Origin: Mycolicibacterium fortuitum subsp. fortuitum
GTDB lineage: Bacteria; Actinomycetota; Actinomycetes; Mycobacteriales; Mycobacteriaceae
Direction of reading: 5' to 3'
Assembly: GCF_022179545.1 (NCBI RefSeq)
Contig: NZ_AP025518.1
Location: forward strand, 5,332,001 to 5,396,000
Length of the DNA stretch: 64,000 nucleotides
Part shown: positions 1-7,963 of the stretch, piece after piece
How positions within the stretch are numbered: position 1 is the first letter of the stretch
Layout: each line of letters begins with the position of its first letter
Made by a program: the position numbers and the translations under genes
The notes under the pieces: model-generated
Databases searched by the model: none
Told to the model about the DNA's origin: nothing
Seen by the model: only the letters and a program-made list of their open reading frames with translations

Positions 1-167
1 CCGGCAAGGTCGCCCACCAGTACACCGACGGAAGCGGATTCGGGTTCGGGCTACCGCAGGGCGCCCCGCCATTCGGTAACTGCGACATGAACTCCGCCGA
101 CGGCCTCACCCCGGTGCAGTTCGCCGCGGCCTGCGGCATCACCCCAGCCTCCGCGGTGCTGCTGTGA
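1..167 (+). CDS. C-terminal fragment of a possible secreted cell-wall hydrolase
   Basis: An open frame enters from the left edge and stops with TGA at 165-167, so only about 54 C-terminal residues are visible. The fragment contains HQYTDG and CDMN followed by DGLTPVQFAAACGI. The pattern QYTDG...CDMN recalls the end of GH25-type muramidase barrels, where a Tyr-Thr pair and a Cys-Asp-x-Asn stretch close the fold. That comparison is from memory and the visible part is too short to prove it. Any lysozyme or other peptidoglycan-hydrolase role is therefore tentative. A 92-bp gap separates it from the next gene on the same strand. Confidence 0.4.
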   Translation, partial: GKVAHQYTDGSGFGFGLPQGAPPFGNCDMNSADGLTPVQFAAACGITPASAVLL

Positions 168-259
168 CCCGTGTGCCTGCAGATGCCGCAGCAACGCCGG
201 GGCGCTGCGCCGGACCCCTCTGACCGTTTACGATCAGCAAACACGATCAAGGGGGGCAG

Positions 260-940
260 ATGGACGTGAAGCGGGCCGCGGTACCGGCCATCGTGGCCAT
301 TGCGCTGGCCGGTTCCGCGCTCACCGGATGCGGCACCAAGCCAACCGAGGACGACGCCGGCTCACAGGTCGACGTCCTGGGCAGCATGCTGGCCAGCGAA
401 TCCGAACTCAACACCATCCTGTCCACCACGGGTCTGCGTCCCAAGACGGCGCTGCGCCAGCCCGCCGGACTCGACGCCGACGAGCACGCGTCGCGTCCGG
501 TGTGTCTGGCGGTGATCGGCAATGCGATGGACGAGGTCTACCGCGACAGTGGATTCCGGCAGTTCCGCGAGTCGCTGTTCGCCGACGAGGGCAACGATCT
601 CGAGGTCGACCAAGCCGTCGCCGCCTTCGATTCCCCTACGGCGGCACGGACACTCGTCAGCCGCACCGTGGACAGCTGGCGGCAGTGCGCCGGGGACAGT
701 CTCAAGATCAGCTACAGCGACAACCGTCGGCCCAGCACGTACACGCTCGGAAGCCCGAGCGTCGTCGACGACATCGACGTCACCAACGAGCAGTCACCGT
801 TCAGCCCGCAGCAGGGCAGCCGGCGCGCGATCCTGGCCGTGGACAACCTCGTGGTCGACGTGCGAATCACCGGAACCAACCTCACCGACAGTCAGGTGGT
901 CGGCTTGGCGAAAGCGATCGCCGGGCGCAACGCGGTCTGA
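260..940 (+). CDS. Lipoprotein with PknH_C-type extracellular sensor domain
   Basis: This is a 226-residue lipoprotein. A hydrophobic N-terminus ends in the lipobox LTGC, with Cys24 as the predicted lipidated residue. The rest matches the pattern of the PknH_C sensor domain of mycobacterial kinases: a long acidic segment, then Cys82 and Cys143, which could form a disulfide, with SWRQCAG around the second. In PknH this domain is the outer ligand-binding part of a kinase; here it stands alone on a lipid anchor. The ATG at 260 follows a purine-rich AAGGGGGG site. It ends 3 bp from the stop of the convergent kinase gene, which may be a coincidence of packing or a functional pairing. The ligand is unknown. 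Confidence 0.75.
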   Translation: MDVKRAAVPAIVAIALAGSALTGCGTKPTEDDAGSQVDVLGSMLASESELNTILSTTGLRPKTALRQPAGLDADEHASRPVCLAVIGNAMDEVYRDSGFRQFRESLFADEGNDLEVDQAVAAFDSPTAARTLVSRTVDSWRQCAGDSLKISYSDNRRPSTYTLGSPSVVDDIDVTNEQSPFSPQQGSRRAILAVDNLVVDVRITGTNLTDSQVVGLAKAIAGRNAV

Positions 941-942
941 GG

Positions 943-2742
943 TCAGGGGAAGGCCCCGTTGACCACCGGCTGGGTGATCATGCCCTTCTCCACGCCCCAC
1001 ATCGTGGCGATCGTGCGATATTCGCCGGTGCTCATCACATGCTCCAGCGCCAACCGCAGGGACTCGGCCAGCCCGGATCCCTTGGCCACCGGCCAGCCAT
1101 AAGGTGCGGAGTCGAACACCTCGCCGGCCGGCTCCAACGCGCTACCGCTCAGCTTGATCGCAAACCCGGTCACAGGCGAATCAGCCGTCATGGCGTCCAC
1201 CTCACCGGCGATCAGGGCGGCCGTCACCTCGTCCTGATGGGTGCGCACCACCTTCTCGACCGGCGGCAGTCCGGCCGCCACGCACGCATCCGACTTGGAC
1301 GGGATCTCCTGGGTGTCCTGAATCGTGCTGTAGGCCACGCCAACTCGCAGCCCGCACGGAGAACCCGGGTCTGCCGATGACCCGGCTCGCCGCGCCCACA
1401 GCGTGCCCGCCTCGAAGTAGGTGACGAAATCGACTTGTTGCTCACGCTCGGCGGTGTCGGTCATCGACGACATGCCGACGTTGAAGTTGCCGTCGGCCAC
1501 CGACGGCAGGATCCCTTCGAAACCGGTCTCCCGGAAGTCGGGCACCAGGCCCATCGTGCGCGCCACGGCCTTCATCAGATCGATGTCGAACCCGACGATC
1601 TCACCGCTGGAGTTCTTGAACTCGTTGGGCGCGTAGGGCACATTCACGCCGACCACCAACCGGCCGGAGTCACGGATATCGGCCGGCACCGTCTTGGCGA
1701 TCTTGTCCACCGCACCCGTCGGCGCCTGCACCGGACCGGAACCGGCCGAACCGGCCGCATTGGCGACCCGGTCTGGGTCGCTGCCGCGAAGCTGCCAGAT
1801 CCCCACCGCGCACAACGCGGCCACCAGCACCGTGGCACCGGCGATCACGGCCACCTTCTTCGACACCCGCACCCGGGTCGGAACCCGTTGCGCGGAATGG
1901 CGTCCCGACCGCCCGGTGGTCCGCACCGGCACCCGCAGCGCAGCTCGAGCCGCAGCCGCCAGCGCCCCGGCACTCTGATACCGCTTGGACGGCTTCTTGG
2001 CCATGCCCTTGGCGATCACCTCATCGAAGGCCGCCAGACGCGGATCCTTGTCGGAGGCCCGCGGCGCCGGGGACACCATGTGCCCGGCGATCTGCTGCTC
2101 CAGGCTGTCGGCGGGATAAGGCCGCTCTCCGGTGAGACATTCGTAGAGCACGCACGCCAACGCGTAGACGTCCGAACGCAGATCGACCTTGCCGCCGTCG
2201 AACCGCTCCGGGGCCATGTAGGCCAGCGTGCCCAACGTGCTGCCCGCCGTGGTCATGCCCGCATCGCCCGCGGTACGGGCCAGGCCGAAATCGATCAGGT
2301 ACACGAAATCGTTGTCGGCGATCAAGATGTTCGACGGTTTGACGTCCCGGTGGATCAGCCCGGCCGCATGCGCCCCGTCCAGGGCCTCGGCCACCTGCTC
2401 GACCATGCCGACCACGAACGCCGGATCCAGCGGCTTGCCGGTCTTGGTGAGCATGGCACCGAGGTTGCGTCCCTCGATCAGCCGCATGTCCAGATAGAGC
2501 CGGCCGTCGATCTCGCCGTAGCCGTGGATCGGCACCACATGTGGATTGCTCACGCCCGCCGCGGCATGCGACTCCCGGCGAAAGCGTTCCTGAAACGTCG
2601 CATCCTGTGCCAGGTGCGGTGGCAGAACCTTGAGCGCGACGATGCGGTCGGTGTCGGAATCGTAGGCCTGGTAAACCTCACCCATTCCGCCCCGACCGAT
2701 CAGCTTCTGCAGCTGATAGTGCCCGAATGGGGTCGAATCCAC
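943..2742 (-). CDS. Transmembrane Ser/Thr protein kinase with extracellular family-3 solute-binding domain
   Basis: The 599-residue product has a complete Hanks-type kinase domain at about residues 9-270: glycine loop GRGGMGEV (17-24), Lys38, HRDVKPSN (131-138), DFG (151-153) and an APE-like MAPER (176-180). A basic linker leads to one membrane span at about 297-317. Residues 360-586 form a periplasmic amino-acid-binding domain of the SBP_bac_3 type, with VGVNVPYAPNEF, GFDIDLMKAVA and a terminal helix before MWG; Cys463 and Cys487 could pair. The architecture predicts that an outside solute, probably an amino acid or similar polar molecule, controls phosphorylation inside. It is divergent from the flippase-like gene, with 246 bp between them. 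The activation loop has TTAGSTLGT, a plausible autophosphorylation site. The ligand and substrates are unknown. Confidence 0.9.
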   Translation of the reverse strand: MDSTPFGHYQLQKLIGRGGMGEVYQAYDSDTDRIVALKVLPPHLAQDATFQERFRRESHAAAGVSNPHVVPIHGYGEIDGRLYLDMRLIEGRNLGAMLTKTGKPLDPAFVVGMVEQVAEALDGAHAAGLIHRDVKPSNILIADNDFVYLIDFGLARTAGDAGMTTAGSTLGTLAYMAPERFDGGKVDLRSDVYALACVLYECLTGERPYPADSLEQQIAGHMVSPAPRASDKDPRLAAFDEVIAKGMAKKPSKRYQSAGALAAAARAALRVPVRTTGRSGRHSAQRVPTRVRVSKKVAVIAGATVLVAALCAVGIWQLRGSDPDRVANAAGSAGSGPVQAPTGAVDKIAKTVPADIRDSGRLVVGVNVPYAPNEFKNSSGEIVGFDIDLMKAVARTMGLVPDFRETGFEGILPSVADGNFNVGMSSMTDTAEREQQVDFVTYFEAGTLWARRAGSSADPGSPCGLRVGVAYSTIQDTQEIPSKSDACVAAGLPPVEKVVRTHQDEVTAALIAGEVDAMTADSPVTGFAIKLSGSALEPAGEVFDSAPYGWPVAKGSGLAESLRLALEHVMSTGEYRTIATMWGVEKGMITQPVVNGAFP

Positions 2743-2906
2743 CGTTCAACTCCTCCGGACCGGCCAATTCGGCGTCGGCATGTCGATCGAAGTTACATCA
2801 CGTTCGCCGCATGTGTCGGCCTAGATCACACAGGACGAGCAAAAATTGTCGCTCGCGGTGACGCATGAGAACGATGTGAATTCGTAACGGTTCAGATCGC
2901 CACCAA

Positions 2907-2922
2907 ATGCCGATATCGGCAT
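2907..2922. promoter_or_regulatory. Perfect 16-bp palindrome between divergent kinase and flippase-like genes
   Basis: ATGCCGATATCGGCAT is a perfect zero-loop palindrome. It lies 66 bp before the ATG of the flippase-like gene and 164 bp from the kinase start. Its symmetry suits a dimeric regulator, but no regulator gene sits next to it. Confidence 0.4.
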
Positions 2923-2988
2923 CCGATCCGGCTACCTTGGTCGCGGGCTTTGACAGCGGGTCTCCATAACAGGTCAGGAAGGGGGAAC

Positions 2989-5364
2989 ATGCGCGTTGAC
3001 GGACGGGACATCACCGTCACCGGCAGCCTCCTGCAACCGCTGACCCGTCGCACCAACGACATCCTGCGTCTGACGCTGGCCGCGATCTTCCTCGCGACCG
3101 TCATCACCAGCTCGCTGATCACCCGCTACGAATGGGTGGCGCTGGAACGCTCCATCTCCGAGATCGTCGGCGTCCTGACGCCCACCCAGTCGAACCTGGT
3201 CTACCTGGCCTATGGCATCGCCATCCTGGCCCTGCCGTTCGTGATCCTGGTCAGCCTGGTACTCGGGCGACAGTGGAAACTGTTGGGCGCCTATGCCGCC
3301 GCGGCCCTGATCACCATGCTGTCGCTGTCGATCACCGCCAACGGCATCGCCGCACCCAAATGGCATTTCGATCTCTCCGATCGCCTCAGCTCCCAGCTGT
3401 CGCAGTTCCTCGACGACCCACGCTGGATCGGCATGCTCGCCGCGGTACTGACCGTGTCCGGGCCCTGGCTGTCCCGCCGGCTGCGCCGCTGGTGGTGGAC
3501 GCTGCTGCTGGCGTTCGTACCCATCCATCTCGTGGTCAGTGCCGTCGTGCCGGCCCGCTCCCTGCTGGGTCTGGCCGCCGGCTGGTTCGTCGGCGCCCTG
3601 GTGGTGTGGATCGTCGGCACCCCCGCGCTGGAGGTCCCGCTCGACGGCGCCGTGCGCGCGCTGGCCCGGCGCGGCTTCGTCGTCTCCGCATTCACCGTGG
3701 TGCGCCCGGCCGGCGCCGGACCGCTCATGCTCGACGCCGCCTCGCAGGATCCGGACTCCAGTGCCGTCGTCGAGCTCTACGGTCCCAACCAACAAAGCGG
3801 CGGCGCCGTGCGGCAGGTATGGCGCAAACTGCGCCTGCGCTCCAACGAGACCGCGCCGCTGCAGACCTCGATGCGCCGCGCCGTCGAGCACCGGGCCCTG
3901 ATGGCCATCGCCATCGGCGACCTCGGCCTGGCCAGCACCTCGACGATGTCGGTGGCCGCGCTCGACCGCGGCTGGACGCTCTACGCGCACAACCGCAAAC
4001 GCGGCACCGCGCTGGACCAGTCCACCGACGAGACCACCGTCGGCCGGGTGTGGAACGCGCTGCGCACCCTGCACGACCACCAGATCTCCCACGGTGACCT
4101 ACGCGGCAAGGAGATCACCGTCGAGGACGGCGCCGTACTGTTCGGCGGGTTCGGCAACGCCGAGTACGGGGCCACCGACGCCCAATTGCAGTCCGACATC
4201 GCCCAACTGCTCGTCACCACCACAGCGCTGTACGACGCGGAATCTGCGGTGACCGCCGCGATCGAGGCATTCGGTCGCGACGCCGTACTGACCGCCTCGC
4301 GCCGGCTGACCAAGGCTGCCGTGCCGTCACGGGTCCGCGATGCCGTACCCGACGCCAAGGCCGTGATGACCGCCGCACGTGACGAGGTCAAACGCCAGAC
4401 CGGTGCCGACCAGATCCAGACCGAGACCATCACTCGGTTCACCCGCACCCAGGTGATCCAGCTGGTGTTGTTGGGCGCTCTGGTCTATGTGGCCTACCCG
4501 TTCATCAGCACGGTGCCGACCTTCTTCTCCGAACTGCGCACGGTGAACTGGGCGTGGGCCCTGCTAGGGCTGACCGTCTCGGCCCTGACCTATGTAGGGG
4601 CGGCGGCCGCGCTGTGGGCATGTGCCGACGGGCTGGTCAGCTTCCGCAACCTGTCGATCATGCAGGTGGCCAACACCTTTGCCGCAACCACCACACCCGC
4701 GGGTGTGGGCGGCCTGGCCCTGAGCACCCGGTTCCTGCAGAAGGGCGGGCTGAGCACGGCGCGCGCCACCGCCGCGGTGGCCCTGCAGCAGTCGGTACAG
4801 GTGATCGTGCACGTGATTCTGCTGATCCTGTTCAGCACCGCGGCAGGCGCCTCGGCCGACCTGTCCCATTTCGTACCGAGTTCGACCATCCTCTATCTGA
4901 TCGCCGGACTTGCCCTCGGCCTCATCGGCGCATTCCTGGCGGTGCCCAAACTGCGCCGCTGGCTGGCCTCCTCGGTGCGGCCCAAACTCGAAGAGGTCAC
5001 CGCCGACCTGGTCAAACTGGCCCGCGAACCCCAGCGGCTCGCCCTGATCGTGCTGGGCGCTGCGGGCACCACACTCGGTGCGGCCCTGGCACTTTGGGCC
5101 AGCGTCGAAGCCTTTGGCGGCACCACGTCATTCGTCACCGTCACCGTCGTGACGATGGTCGGCGGCACCCTGGCCTCGGCCGCCCCCACGCCCGGCGGTG
5201 TCGGCGCGGTCGAGGCGGCCCTGATCGGTGGTCTGGCAGCCTTCGGCGTGCCCGCCGCGATCGGCGTGCCTGCGGTGCTGCTCTACCGGGTGCTGACCTG
5301 CTGGCTGCCGGTGTTCATCGGATGGCCGGTGATGCGGTGGCTGACGAAGAACGAGATGATCTGA
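2989..5364 (+). CDS. Flippase-like membrane protein (LPG synthase TM/AglD-type) with degenerate kinase-like domain
   Basis: I start this at ATG 2989, which follows AGGAAGGGGG; an upstream TTG at 2950 in the same frame lacks such a site. The 791-residue product has about six N-terminal membrane spans (roughly residues 20-215). A soluble middle domain (about 220-480) follows, then a second multi-pass bundle (487-790) of the UPF0104/lysylphosphatidylglycerol-synthase TM type with TPGGVGAVEAALIG. The middle domain reads like a protein kinase C-lobe (LHDHQISHGDLRGKE, then VLFGGFGNAEYG). His368 and Asp370 of the catalytic loop remain, but the Asn position is Glu375 and the DFG Asp is Gly387. It looks like a pseudokinase, as in mycobacterial MurJ/MviN. 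A lipid or glycolipid translocation role is inferred from the TM family. Confidence 0.75.
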   Translation: MRVDGRDITVTGSLLQPLTRRTNDILRLTLAAIFLATVITSSLITRYEWVALERSISEIVGVLTPTQSNLVYLAYGIAILALPFVILVSLVLGRQWKLLGAYAAAALITMLSLSITANGIAAPKWHFDLSDRLSSQLSQFLDDPRWIGMLAAVLTVSGPWLSRRLRRWWWTLLLAFVPIHLVVSAVVPARSLLGLAAGWFVGALVVWIVGTPALEVPLDGAVRALARRGFVVSAFTVVRPAGAGPLMLDAASQDPDSSAVVELYGPNQQSGGAVRQVWRKLRLRSNETAPLQTSMRRAVEHRALMAIAIGDLGLASTSTMSVAALDRGWTLYAHNRKRGTALDQSTDETTVGRVWNALRTLHDHQISHGDLRGKEITVEDGAVLFGGFGNAEYGATDAQLQSDIAQLLVTTTALYDAESAVTAAIEAFGRDAVLTASRRLTKAAVPSRVRDAVPDAKAVMTAARDEVKRQTGADQIQTETITRFTRTQVIQLVLLGALVYVAYPFISTVPTFFSELRTVNWAWALLGLTVSALTYVGAAAALWACADGLVSFRNLSIMQVANTFAATTTPAGVGGLALSTRFLQKGGLSTARATAAVALQQSVQVIVHVILLILFSTAAGASADLSHFVPSSTILYLIAGLALGLIGAFLAVPKLRRWLASSVRPKLEEVTADLVKLAREPQRLALIVLGAAGTTLGAALALWASVEAFGGTTSFVTVTVVTMVGGTLASAAPTPGGVGAVEAALIGGLAAFGVPAAIGVPAVLLYRVLTCWLPVFIGWPVMRWLTKNEMI

Positions 5365-5418
5365 CGCGCCTGTCGGTGTGTCGTGACCGTGTGTCGCGGC
5401 CGGGAAACAGGTACCGAG

Positions 5419-5713
5419 GTGCCCGCCTGTCAGCGACTTTTCAGCGACAAACGCCACATGTGCATCGTGAGCACCGGCGGTCACGGGTGCGACGTGAACG
5501 TGCGTCACTCAAGTGCGCATCAGCCTCGTACGCAACGGAATTCGGGTTGCCCAGCTATCAGCGACAGTGTCGCTGATAGGCGGGCACTGGACGGGTGAGA
5601 CTGGTGAGGCCCATGGCACTGGATGGGCGAAAACGCTCAGCGACAATGGGTTTGACGGGGCAGACGCTACTGGTGTTGCGGTTGTCGCTGAGTTGTCGCT
5701 GACAGGCGGGCAC
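5419..5713. repeat. REP-like repeat cluster in a convergent intergenic region
   Basis: The 371-bp region between two convergent genes holds three related elements. At 5419-5450 a 32-base unit starts GTGCCCGCCTGTCAGCGAC and ends TCAGCGACAA. At 5682-5713 the same unit occurs inverted, differing only in the four central bases. At 5548-5586 a third copy is built around a hairpin and ends in GGCGGGCAC. An extra TCAGCGACAA lies at 5637-5646. No ORF in the region looks like a protein. The elements resemble repetitive extragenic palindromes. Confidence 0.7.
5555..5579. terminator. Perfect 11-bp hairpin, likely bidirectional terminator or REP element
   Basis: CTATCAGCGAC and GTCGCTGATAG are separated by three bases, giving a perfect 11-bp stem. 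There is no U-tract. Its position between two convergent stop codons suits a bidirectional terminator, and it is also the core of the local repeat family. Confidence 0.5.
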
Positions 5714-5735
5714 ATCGACTGCGCGCACGAACCGG

Positions 5736-7511
5736 CTAGATCGGCATCCGGTAGCCGAAGTATTCGTGGTCTTCGTTGTATCCGCCGCGGCCCCATCCGA
5801 TGCCACGGAAATCCGCCACGAATTCGACCGCCTCGATCCACTTGACCTGTTTGAAGCCGAGTTCCAACTCGTTGCGCAACCGCAGTGGCGCACCGTGGGT
5901 TTCGGTGAGTGGTTCCCCGTTCATCTCGTAGGCCAGCAACGCCATCGGCTCCCGCATGTGCTCGACGCGGTGACAGTCGTAGTACCGGCCGTGACCAGGT
6001 TCGGCGCCGTCGGCGAACGAGTAGAACACCACCCATCGCGCCTCCGGTAGTGGCTGTACCAGCGCCAGGATGTCGGCCATCCGGACCCCGCCCCACTTGG
6101 CCACCCCCGACCAGCCCTGGATGCAGTAATGCTGAGTAATCTGTTCGCATTTGGGCAACGCCAACAACTCTCGATAGGACAGCGCAACCGGATTGGCCAC
6201 CAGCCCTTCGACCCGAAGGGTGTACCGGCCCCAGCCACCGTCGCGCAATCGGCGATATTCTTCGCTGGCGGGTGACCGGCCGTTCGCCCACAGGTAGGGG
6301 CTGATGTCCTTGTCCCGATATGACGCTCGCGGATGGGCGCGCTCCATCCAGGCCTTGGCCCAGCCCACGACGAACCTTCCGACCGTCTGCACCACGCGTG
6401 GATAGCGCAGCGTCAACGGTGAGGCAGCCAGCCACAATCCGATCACCAGCGCGGCGGCCACGCCGAAAATGGCCAGCGCCCAATAGGATCGGGTGTCGCG
6501 ACCGAAGGTGATGTGGTTGAGGTTGGCCAGGGCGCCGGTGCTGAGCACCATGGTGACGTGGGCGACGATGAACCCGACCATCCACAACCAGACCCCGAAA
6601 TGGACGGTGCGGGCGACCTGCCGGTTCAACGGCCCCCGGCCGGTGCCGAACCGCGCTGCCACGGCCGGCGCCTGCAGCAATCCGGTGACGAACGCCAACG
6701 GTGCCGCAACGAACACGGTGATGAAGTAGGCCAGCACCTGCAGACCGTTGTAGACCGTGAAGCCCTGGTTCAGCGGGAAATCCAGCGACGCATACTGCAC
6801 CGTGGCCGACACCGCATTGGGGAAGACATCCCACGACTGAGGCACGATCCGGCGCCACTGCCCGGTGGTGAACAGGAGTACGTAGAACACCCCGCCGTTG
6901 ACCAGCCAGAGCAGGTCGAAGCTGAGATGCCACCACCGCGCCAGCCCGATGGAGTGACGAATACCCGGGATCCCCAACCACTTCGGCAGGGCCACCGCGT
7001 CATCCTTGGAGGTCCACACGTTCTGCACGTCGGCCTTGTCCATCCGGTCAGCCGGTACAGCTGCGCGCAACCGCAGCCACTCGGTCCCCGGACGGCAACC
7101 CGCATTCCCGTACAGCCGCGGGTGGTCGGCCAGGATCTGCAGTCCGGAACGCAGGATGAACATCATGAAGACGATGTTGAAGAAGTGCTGCCAGCGCAGC
7201 CACGCCGGGAAACCGGTGGTGACAGCGGGCGCGTAGCTGGTCGACGTACCGGGATACCGGGCGAGAAAATCCTGCATCCAGCTGTACTGGCGCAGTTGCT
7301 GGGCCACCGCGATGACGACAATCAGTCCCACGGCAGCCAGCGGCACCAACCACAACGCACTGACCCAGTGCCGACCCACGCGCACCGAAGGGAACCTGGC
7401 AGGCACCTGTGCGATACCTCCGGCGAATTGCCGTTCATCGACGCGTTCGCGCAGCGCCCCGGTGGGTCGATCATTATCTAGCAGCGCCTCCAAGCGGTTG
7501 TCGACGGCCAT
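5736..7511 (-). CDS. Membrane-anchored molybdopterin oxidoreductase (sulfite-oxidase fold fused to cytochrome b561-like domain)
   Basis: The 591-residue protein has about six membrane spans in residues 45-385 that resemble a di-heme cytochrome b561 / Ni-Fe hydrogenase b-type domain, with histidines in QHFFN, RWWHLSF and TVHFGVW. The C-terminal third (about 430-591) is an oxidoreductase molybdopterin-binding domain of the sulfite oxidase/MsrP type. Cys463 in QHYCIQGWSGVAKWGG is the expected molybdenum ligand. The fusion would pass electrons between a membrane quinone pool and a Moco site. No Tat signal precedes the first membrane span, so the side on which the Moco domain sits is not clear. 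The substrate is unknown; sulfite or an oxidised sulfur compound is only a family guess. The gene stands alone and converges on the flippase-like gene. Confidence 0.85.
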   Translation of the reverse strand: MAVDNRLEALLDNDRPTGALRERVDERQFAGGIAQVPARFPSVRVGRHWVSALWLVPLAAVGLIVVIAVAQQLRQYSWMQDFLARYPGTSTSYAPAVTTGFPAWLRWQHFFNIVFMMFILRSGLQILADHPRLYGNAGCRPGTEWLRLRAAVPADRMDKADVQNVWTSKDDAVALPKWLGIPGIRHSIGLARWWHLSFDLLWLVNGGVFYVLLFTTGQWRRIVPQSWDVFPNAVSATVQYASLDFPLNQGFTVYNGLQVLAYFITVFVAAPLAFVTGLLQAPAVAARFGTGRGPLNRQVARTVHFGVWLWMVGFIVAHVTMVLSTGALANLNHITFGRDTRSYWALAIFGVAAALVIGLWLAASPLTLRYPRVVQTVGRFVVGWAKAWMERAHPRASYRDKDISPYLWANGRSPASEEYRRLRDGGWGRYTLRVEGLVANPVALSYRELLALPKCEQITQHYCIQGWSGVAKWGGVRMADILALVQPLPEARWVVFYSFADGAEPGHGRYYDCHRVEHMREPMALLAYEMNGEPLTETHGAPLRLRNELELGFKQVKWIEAVEFVADFRGIGWGRGGYNEDHEYFGYRMPI

Positions 7512-7538
7512 GCCCCGACCTCCTCATAACCGCACGCA

Positions 7539-7781
7539 TTACAAGATCCACGGGAAGTTCCCGTACATCGGGAAGGTGTTGACGAACGGCGGAGCATCGT
7601 TGATCTGCGCGTTGCCCGGAGAAATGCACTCACTACCCACGTTGGTGGTGGTGCACGACTGTGGTGGCGGCGCGATGTGCTGACCGCCTGTCGGTACCGG
7701 TGTGGCTCCCGCGACGGGCGCCAAGATGAGCGACGCCGCGACGCCGGCCGTGGCCAGCGCGGCGGCAGGAACGATTCGCAT
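7539..7781 (-). CDS. Small secreted protein of unknown function
   Basis: An 80-residue product starts at ATG 7781, placed behind GGAAGGTGG. An upstream in-frame extension to 7928 reads as non-protein-like arginine-rich sequence and was not used. Residues 1-26 form a classical signal peptide ending VAGA. The mature part of about 54 residues has two cysteines (SCTT and SECIS), which may form one disulfide, and an aromatic, proline-rich tail. I do not recognise the family. It lies 27 bp upstream of the molybdopterin oxidoreductase on the same strand, so the two may be co-transcribed. Confidence 0.65.
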   Translation of the reverse strand: MRIVPAAALATAGVAASLILAPVAGATPVPTGGQHIAPPPQSCTTTNVGSECISPGNAQINDAPPFVNTFPMYGNFPWIL

Positions 7782-7963
7782 GATCCGCCACCTTCCATAT
7801 GTTTTTGTACGGACCATCCTCAAGGTAGTCCGGGCGGCTGGGCATTCCCTGTGGCCTAGGTGAGCGGATGCGAGAAGTTGGCGAAGAGGACGCCAGCGAA
7901 TTCCGGTCGATCGGAGAAATCCGCGCACCCGGCCGCGCCCCGACAGTGCAATGATGATTTCTC

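Noticed and set aside
1435..2868. 477-residue plus-strand frame over the kinase gene
   Set aside because: It is antisense to a gene with complete kinase and binding-domain motifs, and reads as Arg/His-rich shadow sequence with no domain.
5509..6981. 490-residue minus-strand frame over the molybdopterin oxidoreductase
   Set aside because: Shadow of the true frame, which has the Moco Cys and membrane spans; the shadow has neither.
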